In this document: piece after piece, positions 1-12,120 of the stretch
Numbering within the stretch: the stretch's first letter is position 1
Layout: every line of letters begins with the position of its first letter
DNA from: Ceriagrion tenellum
Lineage: Eukaryota; Arthropoda; Insecta; Odonata; Coenagrionidae
NCBI GenBank assembly: GCA_963169105.1
Contig: OY720633.1
Coordinates: 40,068,795 to 40,132,794, forward strand
Length of the DNA stretch: 64,000 nucleotides
Reading direction: 5' to 3'
Program-made: the position numbers and the translations under genes
The notes under the pieces: generated by a model
Seen by the model: the letters and a program-made list of their open reading frames with translations, nothing else
What the model was told of the DNA's origin: nothing
The model's database searches: none

Positions 1-2165
1 CCAGTTTTTGTGAGGTAACCTGAAAATGTGTTCGGTATTAATATGAAATTATGAAAAAATAAATTTCACAAATTCCGCTTAAACATATCATCACAACCGG
101 TTCCGTGATAGAGTTACATCTTCAGGTCGTTGTCAATGCACTTGGAGTTTGCAAAGTTTATTTTTCATTGTGTCAAAATTGAACAATTCTATAAAGTAGT
201 GCCAATGACGGAGTCTTACTCGATAATTTTAATAAGGAAAGCTGTGGCACCATCCTTAATTGCTCGTTTTCATTGCTTTCTCATGGATGAAATGGAACCT
301 TATCTTTGTTTAGTATCCACGTGGCTACGCATGAATTTCGCTGATATTTTGTACTATATATGTCCTATTTGGAAATTTAATTTCTCTTATCATTATCTCT
401 TATTGTAATATTTGCTGTTAGAGAAAATTGTCTACTGCTGGCCATATTATCTCAAGGATAGTTCTTTGATTTAATTTGATGAAAACTGATCGAAGGTTAT
501 TATCGTAATACAATTTGTTTTCGTTCAGTTTTTTTTCGGTTTGGAGATTGATGTGTCATTCTCACTGATTTTTGATACTAAAGTATTATTTTCTGGTATC
601 TTCTGCCACCAATACTCTTAGAAATGTTGCTTAAGGATATTGAGATAAGTTGGAGGATATATATGGCGCAAGCGTAGTTCGGGTGCTTAAGTTATGATTA
701 ACCTATGATTAACCTTTCGTCATAGGGGAGCAGAGATACATAATCGAACAATTATATAAATTCCTCTCAAGCTTGGTGGATTTTTATAGATGAGGAATCT
801 TTGCTTCAGTTGAGAATCTCAGAATGAGTCAAAATATCAAGTTGAATTAAAAATTGTGGAAGTGTTATGTTAATATCCCAACTTTAAATATGCCGGTTTT
901 AAAATATGTCGGTATATATACTAAGGTATGAACATTTCGCCATTCATTCTCGCCCTTTGATCTATTAATCATCCTTGCCATGTTTCTATTAATATTTAAA
1001 AGGGCGAGAATAAAGATACGCAAAGTAACGAATTGGTTGGCCGTTGCATTAAAACTGTGTGTAATTCAATAAAAACTGTCTTTAAATGTTTCATGTAAAT
1101 AAGGATACTCCGAAAAATAAACTCTTATTTTAAGTGCAATTTAATCTCATTCCAGTTTATCTTCCTCCGCGCAAGTCCCTTCAAATGTTATTAACCCACA
1201 TCAAAACATTGAAATATATGACTAGTCTAATTAACATACATAATTGATCGAGCATCTATGAAGTTTTGAAGTATTTGGGGAAGTGAAAAATACAAGGAGT
1301 ATTGGCATGCTTAGAATGTAACCTGGCAGTATTGTGCGTTTATTTGCTGATTAAACCTAGAATATCGGTACGCTAGTCTCTGCTTCAAGCTTAATATGAT
1401 ATGCTACGAAAAATCCTATTTTTCTATTCATTTATGCAAAACCATAATCCTTAAATCACATTGGTCCTTAACCTTTTATGTCGTAAACTCGTTTAACATT
1501 GTATTTGACACGGCTTAATTTAGAATATGCTCTCTAGTATGACATCTTTTCAAAAGGCATACATGTGTTCGCTATTATACTCGCTGATCCAGTTAATTTT
1601 CTTATCGATTGAGTGATAATTTGCCAACACTCCTAGTTGACTCTGTCTACCAGTCTCTTTAGCTTTTTCAACCACCGTGCGATTTTTAATTTGGAAATCA
1701 GCTGCAATACCATCTTACGGCTGTTTTTTTTAATTTTATAGCCTTTAATTAATCAATAGGTGAGTATGTCCCGACAATTTTTGGCTACATTTTGTCGCCT
1801 ACTTCCACAAATGGGATAATAATGGGATAATGGGAGTACACGCTTTGCAATATGAATTAAACTACCTTTTCCTCATCTGTGCAAGTTCAATAATCGTGTG
1901 AATAATTCTAGGACGGCTCAAGAGAAACTAAGTCCTGTACTCAATGTTTTTTCTGGCTGGCATACTAGTCATTGCTCTGAATTATGCCTCGTGTGACATG
2001 GGTTTCGAAGAGTTGCTCATGTATTATTGAAATCCACTCACTGTCTGGCACCCTTGAGATGGCTTCCGGGCACTATGTAGATGTAGAAAGCGTTTAATGA
2101 CGTTGACGCGGCTTCGAGTACTTGGTTTCTCTCTACATTTTTTTTCACCCGGGAGAGCAAGGGAA
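1..2165. other. AT-rich DNA, nothing identified
   Basis: AT-rich sequence with frequent stops in all frames. The 92-codon open frame near 130-408 has no recognisable motif and ordinary AT-rich composition, so it is not called a gene. A short tandem duplication (GATTAACCTAT-type unit) is seen near 694-716. No transposon end or RNA gene is recognised. Confidence 0.6.
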
Positions 2166-2169
2166 AGTG

Positions 2170-2660
2170 GAGAAGAGGGGAAAAGAGAATGACAGTGGGG
2201 ATTTGCGGACGGCTTAACTGGAGGAATGCAGGAGAGAGAGAGAGACGGGAGGGGGTTGAGGGCGGATCAAAGGGCGAGGGACCTTTTCTGAATCCTTTGC
2301 CGTGGGCGTTGAGTGCGTAAATCGTCCCTTTCAGGGCAGGGAGGGAAAGAGAAGGAGACAGACGAGAGAGATAAAACAACTGCCCTCTAAGGAAACACAA
2401 CAGAGACTCATCAACTCTCCGGCACGTATTTGCTCTCGTGCTCGCTGCGAGACATTTGCCCTACCAACCCCCACCCCCGCGAATTCCATATCTCTCGACT
2501 CGGGTCTCCTCGTAAACAACATCCCATTACATCGCCCCACGGTTTCGAGTACACGGTTTGAAAATTGATTTTCGCTCTCTCTCCAATCAACTTTCTCTTC
2601 CAAACATTCCTCACACTCTCTCTCCGATTATTTGCTCCTCGATATGTATGAGTACTCTTC
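2170..2660. other. GC-richer purine/pyrimidine block
   Basis: The plus strand is purine-rich from about 2160 to 2400 (including a GA dinucleotide run near 2231) and then switches to pyrimidine-rich from about 2400 to 2640. Several overlapping 80-120 codon open frames occur on both strands, which follows from the biased composition. No conserved protein motif is seen. It belongs to the recurrent class of biased islands in this window; a host regulatory element or untranslated exon is possible but unproven. Confidence 0.5.
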
Positions 2661-5030
2661 AGTCTTTTCAATTCCATGGAGCGTTCTTCAGTTTGCGATC
2701 CACTGATGCAATCCCGAATTAAAACCGTGAGCGTTTCTTTAGATTCACAGTGGAAGTTTTTATTCGGCTCAGTGTCTGGTTACGAATGATGACTTGTGAT
2801 ATTTCAGTTAAAAATATCTCAAATCAGAAAAAATACGGGGTGAAACGAGCGATGGGAAACTTTTCGAGCACCTTACGTTGAAAATTCCCTGATCACTTAA
2901 ATTCTGGAGTGAACGATCAACGAATGAACGGATTTAATGATTTACTTTGTCTGTGACTTATTATACTGTAAAAAATTATGGCATTTTATTTCTTAAAAGC
3001 GAAGCTGTATATGCATTGGCATTTACATGGATCGTAATGTGGATAAATTTGAGGTAAACAAAATTGCTATTGATAGTAAAAAAGTTAAAACACCTTCCAA
3101 TCTATTTATCAATTTATCAGGAGAAAAAGAAAGAAGTATAATGTCCACGGCGTGAAAATATGCAAGGAGAAGACAACTGTGGAATCCTACTTTTCGAAAC
3201 CTTCGGAGTACTAAATTGTCGCAGAAATAGTTTTATAGGAAAAAGGGATTTTAGGGACAAATACTTGCATGAAAAAACTGAAACCGACGGAGAGTGTACA
3301 AAAAAAAACATTTGGAAAGGTAGAGGTGAAACCATAGTGTGTTCGGAGAATGACCAAGGTCCTAAGGATGAGAATAAAAAGAAATGATATAAATCGAAGA
3401 AATAAATTGAAAGAAGCCAAGGAGCTGTTCCACGTGAAGAAGTCACGGCGATGCTGATGACTCTACAGAGCTACCAATCACGGCAGTCCATTTTCTGGGA
3501 CGATGATCGCCGACGTTTAAGTCAAGAAAAATATTTGGTTGGATGCGCTCTGATTGAGCGGTTAATCTATTTTTGTTTTTTTTACGTTTCCAAACACTAC
3601 AATGCGCGAAGATTTCTTCTCCCTTAAAAGTATATTACTGTTTTGAATTCCAGTGTGTTTTCAAAATAGTCGCGGGAAACAGTTTATTCCTTTGTGGTGA
3701 TTTTAGCCAGTCCAAATCGATGTGGTTCGTAATTCTTTTAAAATTTAGCGATGGCGTTTAGGCACATTTATTTAGTATACGTTGACTCTTGGGATTCTTA
3801 TAAACCAAGTCGCGGAACTCTGGATGTATGGTCTTATTCAAGCCGTTTAATGCTTCGACTTTGGTTTGTCTAGCTTGCTATAAGTTCATATATTCTGCAA
3901 CAGATTAGCGTAGCGAATCCAAGGAAAGGGGGCAGTTTTCTTCGTGTACCTCCTATGTGAAGCGTAGGAGAGGGCTGTGTCATCTATCTCAAATCATGGT
4001 ACAGTAAGCTCCAAAATGTTTTTCACGGATTACTAATCCTAACAAATTATAGAAATTTTGCGCGAAAAAATGTCATAATATCTGGAAAACTTTCAGTTAA
4101 CCTGTGATGTGGAAGAATGGTGTATCATACACCAGAAACTTATCTTGTGAATAAAGGTTTGGATAATAAATGGAAGCGAGGAAGCCATAACTTGATGGGA
4201 GGAGGTGTGGTATTTTGCTTCCTTATAGCGTGTTGAATGTATGCTTGGAAGTCGGTGAAAGACGCACGAGTTTTTTGAGTTTCTTGCGAGAGAATATAAG
4301 TTGCTGAAAATTAACACGTTGACGAAGTTAGCATGGAAACTTAAGTCGTTAATTTTTAAGTCCAAATGATGTAAGATGTATATACCTCTTGGCATATATA
4401 TATATATTGGGTGAATAATGAAGAGATTCAAGGAAAAGAGGGAATTAAGAACGTTTTTAGGCTGTTGTAACTGGAGGAACCCTTTTTCATGCGAGGTAAA
4501 AATCTTGACGGAAAAAATGACTCCATGGTTTTATTAAGGCGGCTGAAAAAATCTGTGGAATACAGAAGATCGTTGGGCATAAACTGCAGAAAACGGCAAG
4601 TTGAGGAGGAGTTTTATTACCTTTAGGATACTTATTCGACTGAGATGCTATCCTGTTAAAAGAAGAGAAGAAACACTTAAAAGTTTGTAGTTCTCTGCAA
4701 AGAGAGGCCCAGGAGCTTATTAGCTGGACGAGCATAAAAAGAGGAAAATTAGTGTAATTGGTACTGGAGGAGGATATTAATGGTGAAGTTTATATTTGAT
4801 ATAGGTGGAATTACAGCAAAAATGTATTGGAATAAGGAAGAAATTGAGTTTCTTTGTAGTGTTTGTCTGTACATTGTCCAGCGGAACAAATTCCAGGGTA
4901 AAGTTGGCACAGGGCTAAACGTAATCTACTTTCGGGGAAGTAATATGTGGATTATCCACACTCTGCAAGTAATACTGCCATATATACCTTATTGGATTTA
5001 CCCACTGAGAACGACGCATGATAATTTCGT
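2661..5030. other. AT-rich DNA, nothing firm
   Basis: No gene or transposon is firmly recognised. A weak resemblance to reverse-transcriptase C-terminal wording (WRRIL near 4770) just upstream of the 5035 fragment may mean the retrotransposon remnant begins earlier, around 4480, but frame decay makes this unsure. A short AT microsatellite sits near 4393-4407. Confidence 0.4.
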
Positions 5031-5034
5031 AAAA

Positions 5035-5275
5035 ATTAATTTTGCACATATTGTGGGACCCAAAACTAGATCTCATATAGAAGGGGCGATGAGTTGCTGA
5101 AGACTGTGATAGAGGGAAGGATGGTGGGAAAGCGGGGAGGTTAAGAAGGAGAAAAGGTTTTGTGGACGATTTGAAGAAGAGTAGATCGTATGTACGAAAT
5201 AAATACAAAAGATTGATAGGACTCTGAGCGTATAAAATCTGGAGGAGTTTCTCTGACTTTCAACAAAACCTACCA
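5035..5275 (+). mobile_element. RTE-type non-LTR retrotransposon 3' fragment
   Basis: The translation contains GDELL-KTVIEGRMVGKRGG, then (after a stop and frame changes) a VDDLKK-type segment. This is the signature of the extreme C-terminus of RTE/'endonuclease-reverse transcriptase' elements (LLKTVIEGRMEGKRGRGRPR type). In the family this region lies downstream of the reverse transcriptase domain. Only the tail survives, with stops and frameshifts, so it is a dead 5'-truncated copy. The assignment rests on motif recognition, not on a search. Confidence 0.6.
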
Positions 5276-5279
5276 TTAA

Positions 5280-7725
5280 CCGATAGAATCATAAAAGGTT
5301 GGAAATGGTCATAAAATTAAAAGCCTTAAAATGAAAGCCAGACGAGAAAAATATCGAAAATTTAAAGAGACGTATTTCACAGGAAAATAATACGAACGTC
5401 AGTAAATTTAAGAATATTGGACTGTGGTTCTCATGCACTTAACCTTTTTTATTGAAAATACATGCATAATTTTGAACGGTAGATTTTACTGACTCTTTGG
5501 AGTTAGTCGTATTCGAGATGCCCTTTTGCGGTTCGTGCGATGGAAAGGAGGAATGTTTTCAGAAAAATTAAGCTTTTAGCAAAATGATTTTTTAAATCCT
5601 CTCTAAATGTTAAAATAATTTGAGAGATTCATTGAAGTTAGAACTACATTAGTTTAAAAAAATAAAAATTCATTAAAAAGCAAATGATGCTCCTCTGCGC
5701 TTGTAATGACAAATAAATGAAATCCTCGTATTTCTGCACCTGAGTAAGAACAATTCGTGTTGAAATGCATTTTCATTTACAGATTTATCTCCGCACAATG
5801 TATTTCAATTGTCGTTGCAATTTCTTTCTTTTCATCGATGAAGCTCCATATTCCTCATTATTTTGTTCCACTTTAATATTTTCGTTTGGAAGTATTTTAG
5901 TAGGTTTGTCCTGAAGCATAACTTGCAGTCAAAATCGTTTATACCCTCTCTTGTTTATGTTGTACGCATGAAATCCTACCTTATCATATTTGTAATCGAA
6001 AGACAGTGAAGATAAATGACAGGAATTCGTTAATATTTTGATATTTTTTAATGTTGGACAATCCATTTATAATACCTAAATATGCTTAGTTTCGCCATTA
6101 CGCCTTCTAAGGCGTAGGGAAGAGACATGTTTTTCGCCCTTTCCGAGGAAATTCATTTACCGTCCTCGTTTCCCATGATCAATTTTGTTCAACCAATGCT
6201 CTTACTACCCTGACATTTTTCTCCCAGTGTCGCCCTTGTCCTTTCCTTTCTTGCCCTAAATTTTTTTGCTTCATACTGAGTTCGAGTTGTCGCAGTATAA
6301 GAGGTTATTCAGAGGAACCGCAGTACCTCTTAATGTGAAGTGTGGATTGTGCCTTTTGTGTGATTTTGTGGAGCGTCCCGGAGCCGAAATATTCATGGTA
6401 AATTTGTTCATTGCACTTTAAGAATGGGTGGATGGATGAGTACCTGCTATTTTAGTCCATCCGGATTCTCTTTAATTACAAGTACTTCCATTCACTATTT
6501 CAGTGTGGTAAAAATGGCCCCGATACAATTCATAAAAGGAGTACAATACGTCAGGATACAGTTCGTGAACTCTTAGAAGGAAATAGTTCCGTAACGCTGC
6601 ATGTCGAATGTCGTTAGATCTAAGTAAAGCAACCAAAAGCTCCATCTGTTCCTGAACCTGAGTCGCAGAAACATAGGCCATCGAATCTAGAATTAGATTT
6701 CATGTTGCACTGCCTGCTCTGTGAATATTTAGGGGATCCTGATTATCCTAATCGATCACCCTTCTGTCATGTTGGGACCTTAGAAGTAATCGAGAGCCAT
6801 CGTGAGGAGACGTTGGCTATAGATGGAAGCAATACATCGACGACCTCTACCGAGGGCCAACGCCGCCGCACAGTGGTCTGAATACCCTCATTTCCCGGAC
6901 AAAAGTCCCTTTTTTTGAAAATTATGCATGTTCCTCAAATTGGAGTTCAAATAGTAGTAAAATATTCATCCCAAGTAAAACAAACAATTTTTTATGTCCA
7001 TCTTCAACTGTTCCGATGCTGCAGACCTGAGAATAGAAGGATCGTAATTTGCTTGTTTTCAGGCAGAGAAATTAGCAATATTCTAGTTGCGCTCCTCTGC
7101 AATCGGGTGTGATTTCCTGAAAGATACTGAATACAGTTGGTTCTTTGGAACTTAAGCATTGTGATCATAAGCTATACGTCGTGTTAGATTAGAAATAAGC
7201 TATAAATCAGAGCTTCATCTGGCCTCCTTCAGTAATCGGCATTCTAAAAATAAATTTGAGCTACAAAATTTCCACTACGTTACACTACGTTCTGCTTTAG
7301 TTGCATATGTAGAATGATATCTCTTCTATCAATTGTTGAAAGAATTAGATGCGCATCGCTGCGCATTTTCGATTGAGGAGGTTAACATGGTCACTCGTGA
7401 CGAATGTTGAAAGACCCTCGTTCCCTAGGAGAAGGGGTAAAATAGTCGTATCGAATTCACAATTTCTAGGAATGTGGGATTTTGCGACAGACAGTATATG
7501 AATTTAGAAATTCATTTACTTTCTCGAGACAACATTTAGCACCTCCTTCAAGTTTTTAATATTATTTATCTAAATTCTCGCTGAAACGTTGTGGGCATGC
7601 GATATCAAACTGTGGGTAACTATGTTGCAGGTGTATTTAATGGAAACAGATCACTTTTTTAAAAGTAACTTTATTTAAATATAATATGTCAAGAAAAAAC
7701 GAAGCATTAACTTTCTTCATCCTCT
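5280..7725. other. AT-rich DNA with one unassigned open frame
   Basis: Mostly featureless. The minus strand holds a 69-codon open frame at 6472-6681 (begins MAYVSATQVQEQMELLVALL) with protein-like composition: an amphipathic start, charged middle and aromatic-rich end. I do not recognise it. It has no neighbours that help, no clear splice sites were found, and it could be chance or a decayed transposon exon. Nothing else is identified. Confidence 0.35.
6472..6681 (-). CDS. unassigned short open frame (hypothetical)
   Basis: A 69-codon minus-strand frame starting MAYVSATQVQEQ and ending VNGSTCN. Composition is less biased than the surrounding AT-rich frames: leucine-rich helical first half (ELLVALLRSNDIRHAALRNY), then an aromatic stretch (ELYPDVLYSFYELY). 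No known domain is recognised and no signal peptide or membrane segment is evident. An in-frame stop lies just upstream of the methionine, so it is not obviously the continuation of a longer exon. It may be a small host exon, a transposon exon relic, or chance. Confidence 0.15.
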   Translation of the reverse strand: MAYVSATQVQEQMELLVALLRSNDIRHAALRNYFLLRVHELYPDVLYSFYELYRGHFYHTEIVNGSTCN

Positions 7726-7732
7726 GATTAAA

Positions 7733-8440
7733 ATGGTTGAGGATTGTACAACTTCTCATGAGGTCGATATCTCAGTCATAGCTGGAAACCGCGAGGATCC
7801 TCAGAGGTCACAAAACGTCATGGACCAAGTTCTCCAAGAATACATCATGAAGATAAGTATGACGAAGACTAAAATTCTAGTATACGGAAGAGAGAAGCTG
7901 AATGCAGAAGTCACCCTGAGAGGAGAGAAATTAAAGCAGGTGGATTATTTCACCTATCTCGGAAGTACCATCTAGTAGGGTGGAAGAAGTACATTGGGAG
8001 AATAGCCCAAGCTAAGAAGACGTTTATGGAAAAAGACAACTACTGTGCTAAAAGAAGATAGGACAACAAACCAGGAAACTGTATGTGAAAACCTTCATGT
8101 AGCACTCTATGGACTGGAAGCTTGGACTACTGGAAAAGCTGATCAGAATAGACAAGAACCCTCAGAAACCTGATGCTGGAGAAGAATGCTGAAGATAAAG
8201 TGGACGGAAAGATTAAAAAACGATGTAGTGTACAGAAGAGTAGAAGAGGAAAGGACCATAGGGAACACTAAACAGAAAAGAAGAACCAGATGGATTGACA
8301 CACCCTAAGTCACAAGAGATTTGTGAAGAACATAATTGAAGGCAAAATAGAGGGAAAAGTCCCCAGAGAAAGACCCAGGAATAAGTCACTGTATCCATCA
8401 TTAGAAGAAATAGCTGCTGGAGGTGGAGATCTGATTCCAA
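7733..8440 (+). mobile_element. RTE-type reverse transcriptase remnant (family B)
   Basis: Decayed 3' half of a non-LTR retrotransposon. The first 80 codons read VDISVIAGNREDPQRSQ, then MTKTKILVYGREKL and VDYFTYLGSTI, the stretch that follows the FADD catalytic box in RTE-type reverse transcriptases; the FADD box itself is lost. After a stop and frame changes, near 8174, the frame reads CWRRMLKIKWTERLKNDVVY, then KNIIEGKIEGKVPRERPRN. The copy at 24118 shares the same wording (KLNVEVTLRGE, CWRRMLKIKWT), so both belong to one family. Several stops and frameshifts make it a dead copy. Confidence 0.85.
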
Positions 8441-9845
8441 ACTCACTTCATATCTTTGTCCTCAAGGATGTGAGACGATGTGCTGCACCTGCAGAAATCA
8501 CCGCATTGCGTGCTGTAACATATGTGGATGCTACGCTGGACATGGGTGTACTAATGGCATCCAAGGATAGGACAGCGATGTTCCCAATCTCGATCTTCAG
8601 CCTCACGATCACCAAGCCGGTACTTTTTACTGTCTTGTACACTTAACTTCTTCACAAATAGGGAAGGATTGTCTTACCATTGCTGTTTTGGTTTCATAAA
8701 GCATTGTTGATGTCGACGAGCCAGCGGCGAGACGACGCAAGTTGGTGTAGTAACCAATTCCTGTGGTTGTTGTTGTTTTTTTGTTGTTTAAAAACATTGC
8801 GATATCGCAACATAATTTATATGTTATTTTTATGTATATGACCACCAGAAATAAATACAGTTTCTGACACAAATTCTAGTCTGTGTTCATCCTTTCCGCT
8901 TAACACTTATAACAGCGAATAGTTCCTTCTTGGAAAAACACTGGATAAGACAATCAAATTTTAGGTGTATTCCAGGGGAATTCCAGGCAGCCTGTAACCT
9001 GGACACGGTTGAGTGACGACCTGAATGACCTTAGCTTCCCTCGCAATGCCATTAATCATGAAATCACAGAGTACAGTGAAATACAGCGATACATAGCATG
9101 ATGAATTAATTTCAAGGAAATTCCAAGTTTTTCTGGATTATATATTTTCAGTGGGTCAATGGTGAAATTTAAGACTCTGGTTGCCTTTATCATTAAATTC
9201 CTGACAAAATGATATTAAAAATCATCGCTCTAACTGTCTTTTTAACTAATTTAGGATTTTCCCCTGGAAATCACCAGGTTTTTCCAGGTTTTCCTGGATA
9301 ATTTCGCTCTCCCAGTCAGGAACTCTTGGGACTTTTTTGAGAGTTATCCTGGGAAGTTCCTGAAGAGATTGGAAAAGGTTTCATTTGGTAATTATTTTTG
9401 TCCAGGTTTGCGGTCAAACTAATTTTACCGGACTAATGCTAACGGTCCGTCCATTGGAGTGTGACGTTTAATTGTTGGGGCTTTCGTTAAGAGCTGACTG
9501 ATTTCGATGTGGGTTTCTCTCTCCTTCACTCCCTTATTAATACATTTCACTCTAACCCAACTTCCAGTCTTCTACCCATAATGCAAATGTACTCTCCGAG
9601 GAAATAAATACTCTATACAATCTACTCTCAGAGGCTTTAAATAGAATGGGATGGTTCGTGAGTTTTGTATGTTTCGGTCGAGATGTTGCTTCGGATTCTT
9701 TATTTGCAATTATCAATGGGGAGCGGAGAGATATCTGGTACGTGTCTGTTAGGCAGGGAATATCTCTCAACTAGACGCTTTTCTCTTTCTTGTAGATTTA
9801 GTGTTAGGGTGGATTAATATCCGTCGAGCTGACCCGAGACTTGTG
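8441..9845. other. unassigned, with CCAGG/TTCC-rich repeats
   Basis: From 8448 to 8642 both strands are open; the minus-strand reading (VKSTGLVIVRLKIEIGNIAV and on) is protein-like but unrecognised. Near 8760 there is a GTT microsatellite. Between about 8960 and 9370, short motifs such as TTTTTCCAGGTTTTCCTGGA recur in both orientations, typical of decayed non-autonomous DNA transposon ends, but no clear pair of termini could be fixed. Confidence 0.35.
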
Positions 9846-9847
9846 GT

Positions 9848-10000
9848 ATCTACATATGCATACTGCCCTGCAAGCCCCCGCATGGAAGTGTGGCAGGGTG
9901 TGTTGGGACACCAGGCGTAAAGAAGTGTTAAGGATGCGGTTTTGGACTGTGAAATGGTGAAGTGTATTACCAGAGCCATTTGAGTGTAGCTCAGTTTATG
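9848..10000 (-). mobile_element. CR1-like family A, 3'-UTR fragment
   Basis: Read on the minus strand it ends with GCAGGGCAGTATGCATATGT-like sequence, the degenerate form of the family terminus (hexameric GATGTA end). It shares TGTGGCAGGGTGTGTTGGGA and the GTGAAATGGTGA block with the better copies at 39194 and 44147. Only the 3' untranslated end is left, so there is no protein content. The match dies near 10000. Confidence 0.7.
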
Positions 10001-10252
10001 TTGACGCGACATGTATGAATACAACATATATTGTTGAAATTAACCTTATAAGATATGCTGTTGGTGAATATTCATTACTGGCATTTTTCACTTATCATTT
10101 GAGTGATTGTTTTTTACTGCAGGCATAAATTGGAAAAATGTTATACAATTGGCATCTCATCACGCGAAACAACAAGTAATAAATTGTATCACTAAACCTT
10201 TGTGCCTGCACTGCAACAAAAACATTACCAACAATTCCAATGCATATACTTA

Positions 10253-10340
10253 AGTGGATTACTTCGCTAATGCCACCGATGAGGCATTAGCAAAGTAGTC
10301 CACTAGTTAAAATTAAGACAAACTCATCTTAATTTTAACT
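10253..10340. repeat. twin adjacent hairpins
   Basis: Two inverted repeats abut exactly. The first has 22-base arms (10253-10274 and 10283-10304, two mismatches) around an 8-base loop; the second has 14-base perfect arms (10305-10318 and 10327-10340) around an 8-base loop. There is no spacer between them. The A/T content of the second is high, the first is mixed. Possible non-autonomous transposon remnant or cruciform-forming site. Confidence 0.8.
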
Positions 10341-12035
10341 AGTTAATTGATCGATTTCATCTTACAATCTGAAATATATTAAGACGTAGTTGCATGCGGT
10401 TTGAATCACATTCAAATGCTGACAACTAATGAGCATAATTACCTCCGGTTAATATCTCACCGATTAAGATGTCATTAAAGTTTTATCTCTAAATAAGTTA
10501 ACACGTATAACTAATTTTACTGACTTTAGAAATCTGAATGTTCCTGGTTCCGTTGAATCTCTGTCGCTTCCAACCCAGTACAGACCATGGAATTGTTGAA
10601 AGATGTTTGCTTGATACAACTTTCAGCATTATGCTTGAATATCCTTTGTACTTAGTTCAGCTCCATAGAGGTAAAATAAGGAGAGAGAGTCAGAAAACTG
10701 CGCAATATTGAGATTGGTATTTCAACTTTGAACCACTTGATTTTTCCGCTGGGCGCTGGGTACGTTTCGATGCGGAAAGCGATGCGAAACTGAGACCATC
10801 GAATAGCTGGATTTGGATAAGCAAATTTTTGTTTCTCTTGAAATTCATACACTTAGCAGTTAGATTCTACCTTAGTCGTAGTATTGTTCAATTTTAATCC
10901 CTGTAACATCTCCCAGTTACAATAAAGCAAGAGAAAAATGAAATCACGACTAAATAAAAAAAATATCCTTTCCTATTCGTCTCCGTCAAATATTTAGACA
11001 ATCATTTTACCAGACAAAGCCGTCGTAACATGTTGATTCTACATCGAAAATTTAGCGCATCATCATTCTATTACTGGGAACAGCAATGAGTTGTGAAAGG
11101 TTGTTTGTGATTTAGTCGTTTTGGAGATGAAAGAGAGAAACACCTGCCTATAATTTGCCAATTAAATTTCTTAGGTAATAACACAGAGAGCTGAAAAAAA
11201 TCAAATGCTTGAGAAAAATAAAATGTATTGAACTAAGAATTCAATGAGTTACTCTGTAAACTATATCAGTTTTACGATTTCAGTGACTTTGTAACATTAA
11301 TGTGAGGGAAAAAATAGATATCATTAATTATACTAATTATGAAACATTCTCTCGTGCTCTCTAATAGCATTGATGAATATTTTCACAATCTTTACATTTC
11401 AAATGGAACATCTACATGATCATGATTGCAAATATTACAAGTGAATTTCTGCATGGTCGGTTTAATCATAAGAATAGAAATTTTTAGCCTAACCCTATAA
11501 AAATAGTATTTTCTCACATAAACTTTTAATCTTGACCTGCAGATTTTGGGTGATAGTTTTTCCGAGATGGTGTAGCCTAATTGAATAATAATGGAAAGTT
11601 ACTGGCTTTATAAGAAGGGTCCTTCGGTTGTCCTGGGGAATTTGGTCTACGATATGACCATTCACCACTGATAGTAATCCATGCTGCCTATCGCATATTT
11701 CTCTTAGGATTAGATTTTGTAGCAACCACGTGAGTGAGCCGATTCAAATCCATCGCTGCGTGCAACCTCGTGAAAGACTTCTTTGCTATAGACATTCACT
11801 ATGATGTATTCCTTCAATGGAATAGGAATCCCGGCCCTATTTTTGTCCAGGAGCATTTTTCTTACCGCTTCCCCCGGAATGGCCCTCTACTTCTTTAAAG
11901 CAAACCTCATGCTTTCCCTATTCCTTATTAAGTTTTCGTTGCGTAAACCCTGTAGTATACCCACCTCATCTCTTATGCATTCTACTAGAGGGTAGATCTG
12001 CAAACGTTTAAATTACTATGTTATGTAAATAAATC
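10341..12035. other. AT-rich DNA, nothing identified
   Basis: No gene, RNA or repeat recognised. Open frames of 64-76 codons (for example 11495-11725 minus) show no family motifs. Confidence 0.5.
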
Positions 12036-12040
12036 ACATG

Positions 12041-12120
12041 CGGCGGCTCACTTGGTAGTGTAGAGACGCAGATGTATCTTCCTCTTGTCTTTGTTCAATG
12101 GCAAGTTCGGTTCACAAGCA
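12041..12120 (+). repeat. possible tRNA-derived SINE head (weak)
   Basis: GGCGGCTCACTTGGTAGTGT resembles a polymerase III A box in its usual tRNA context, and GCAAGTTCGGTTCACAAG some 60 bases later resembles a B box. The spacing suits a tRNA-like promoter, but the intervening sequence does not fold as a tRNA by eye. It could be a decayed SINE or chance. Confidence 0.2.
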
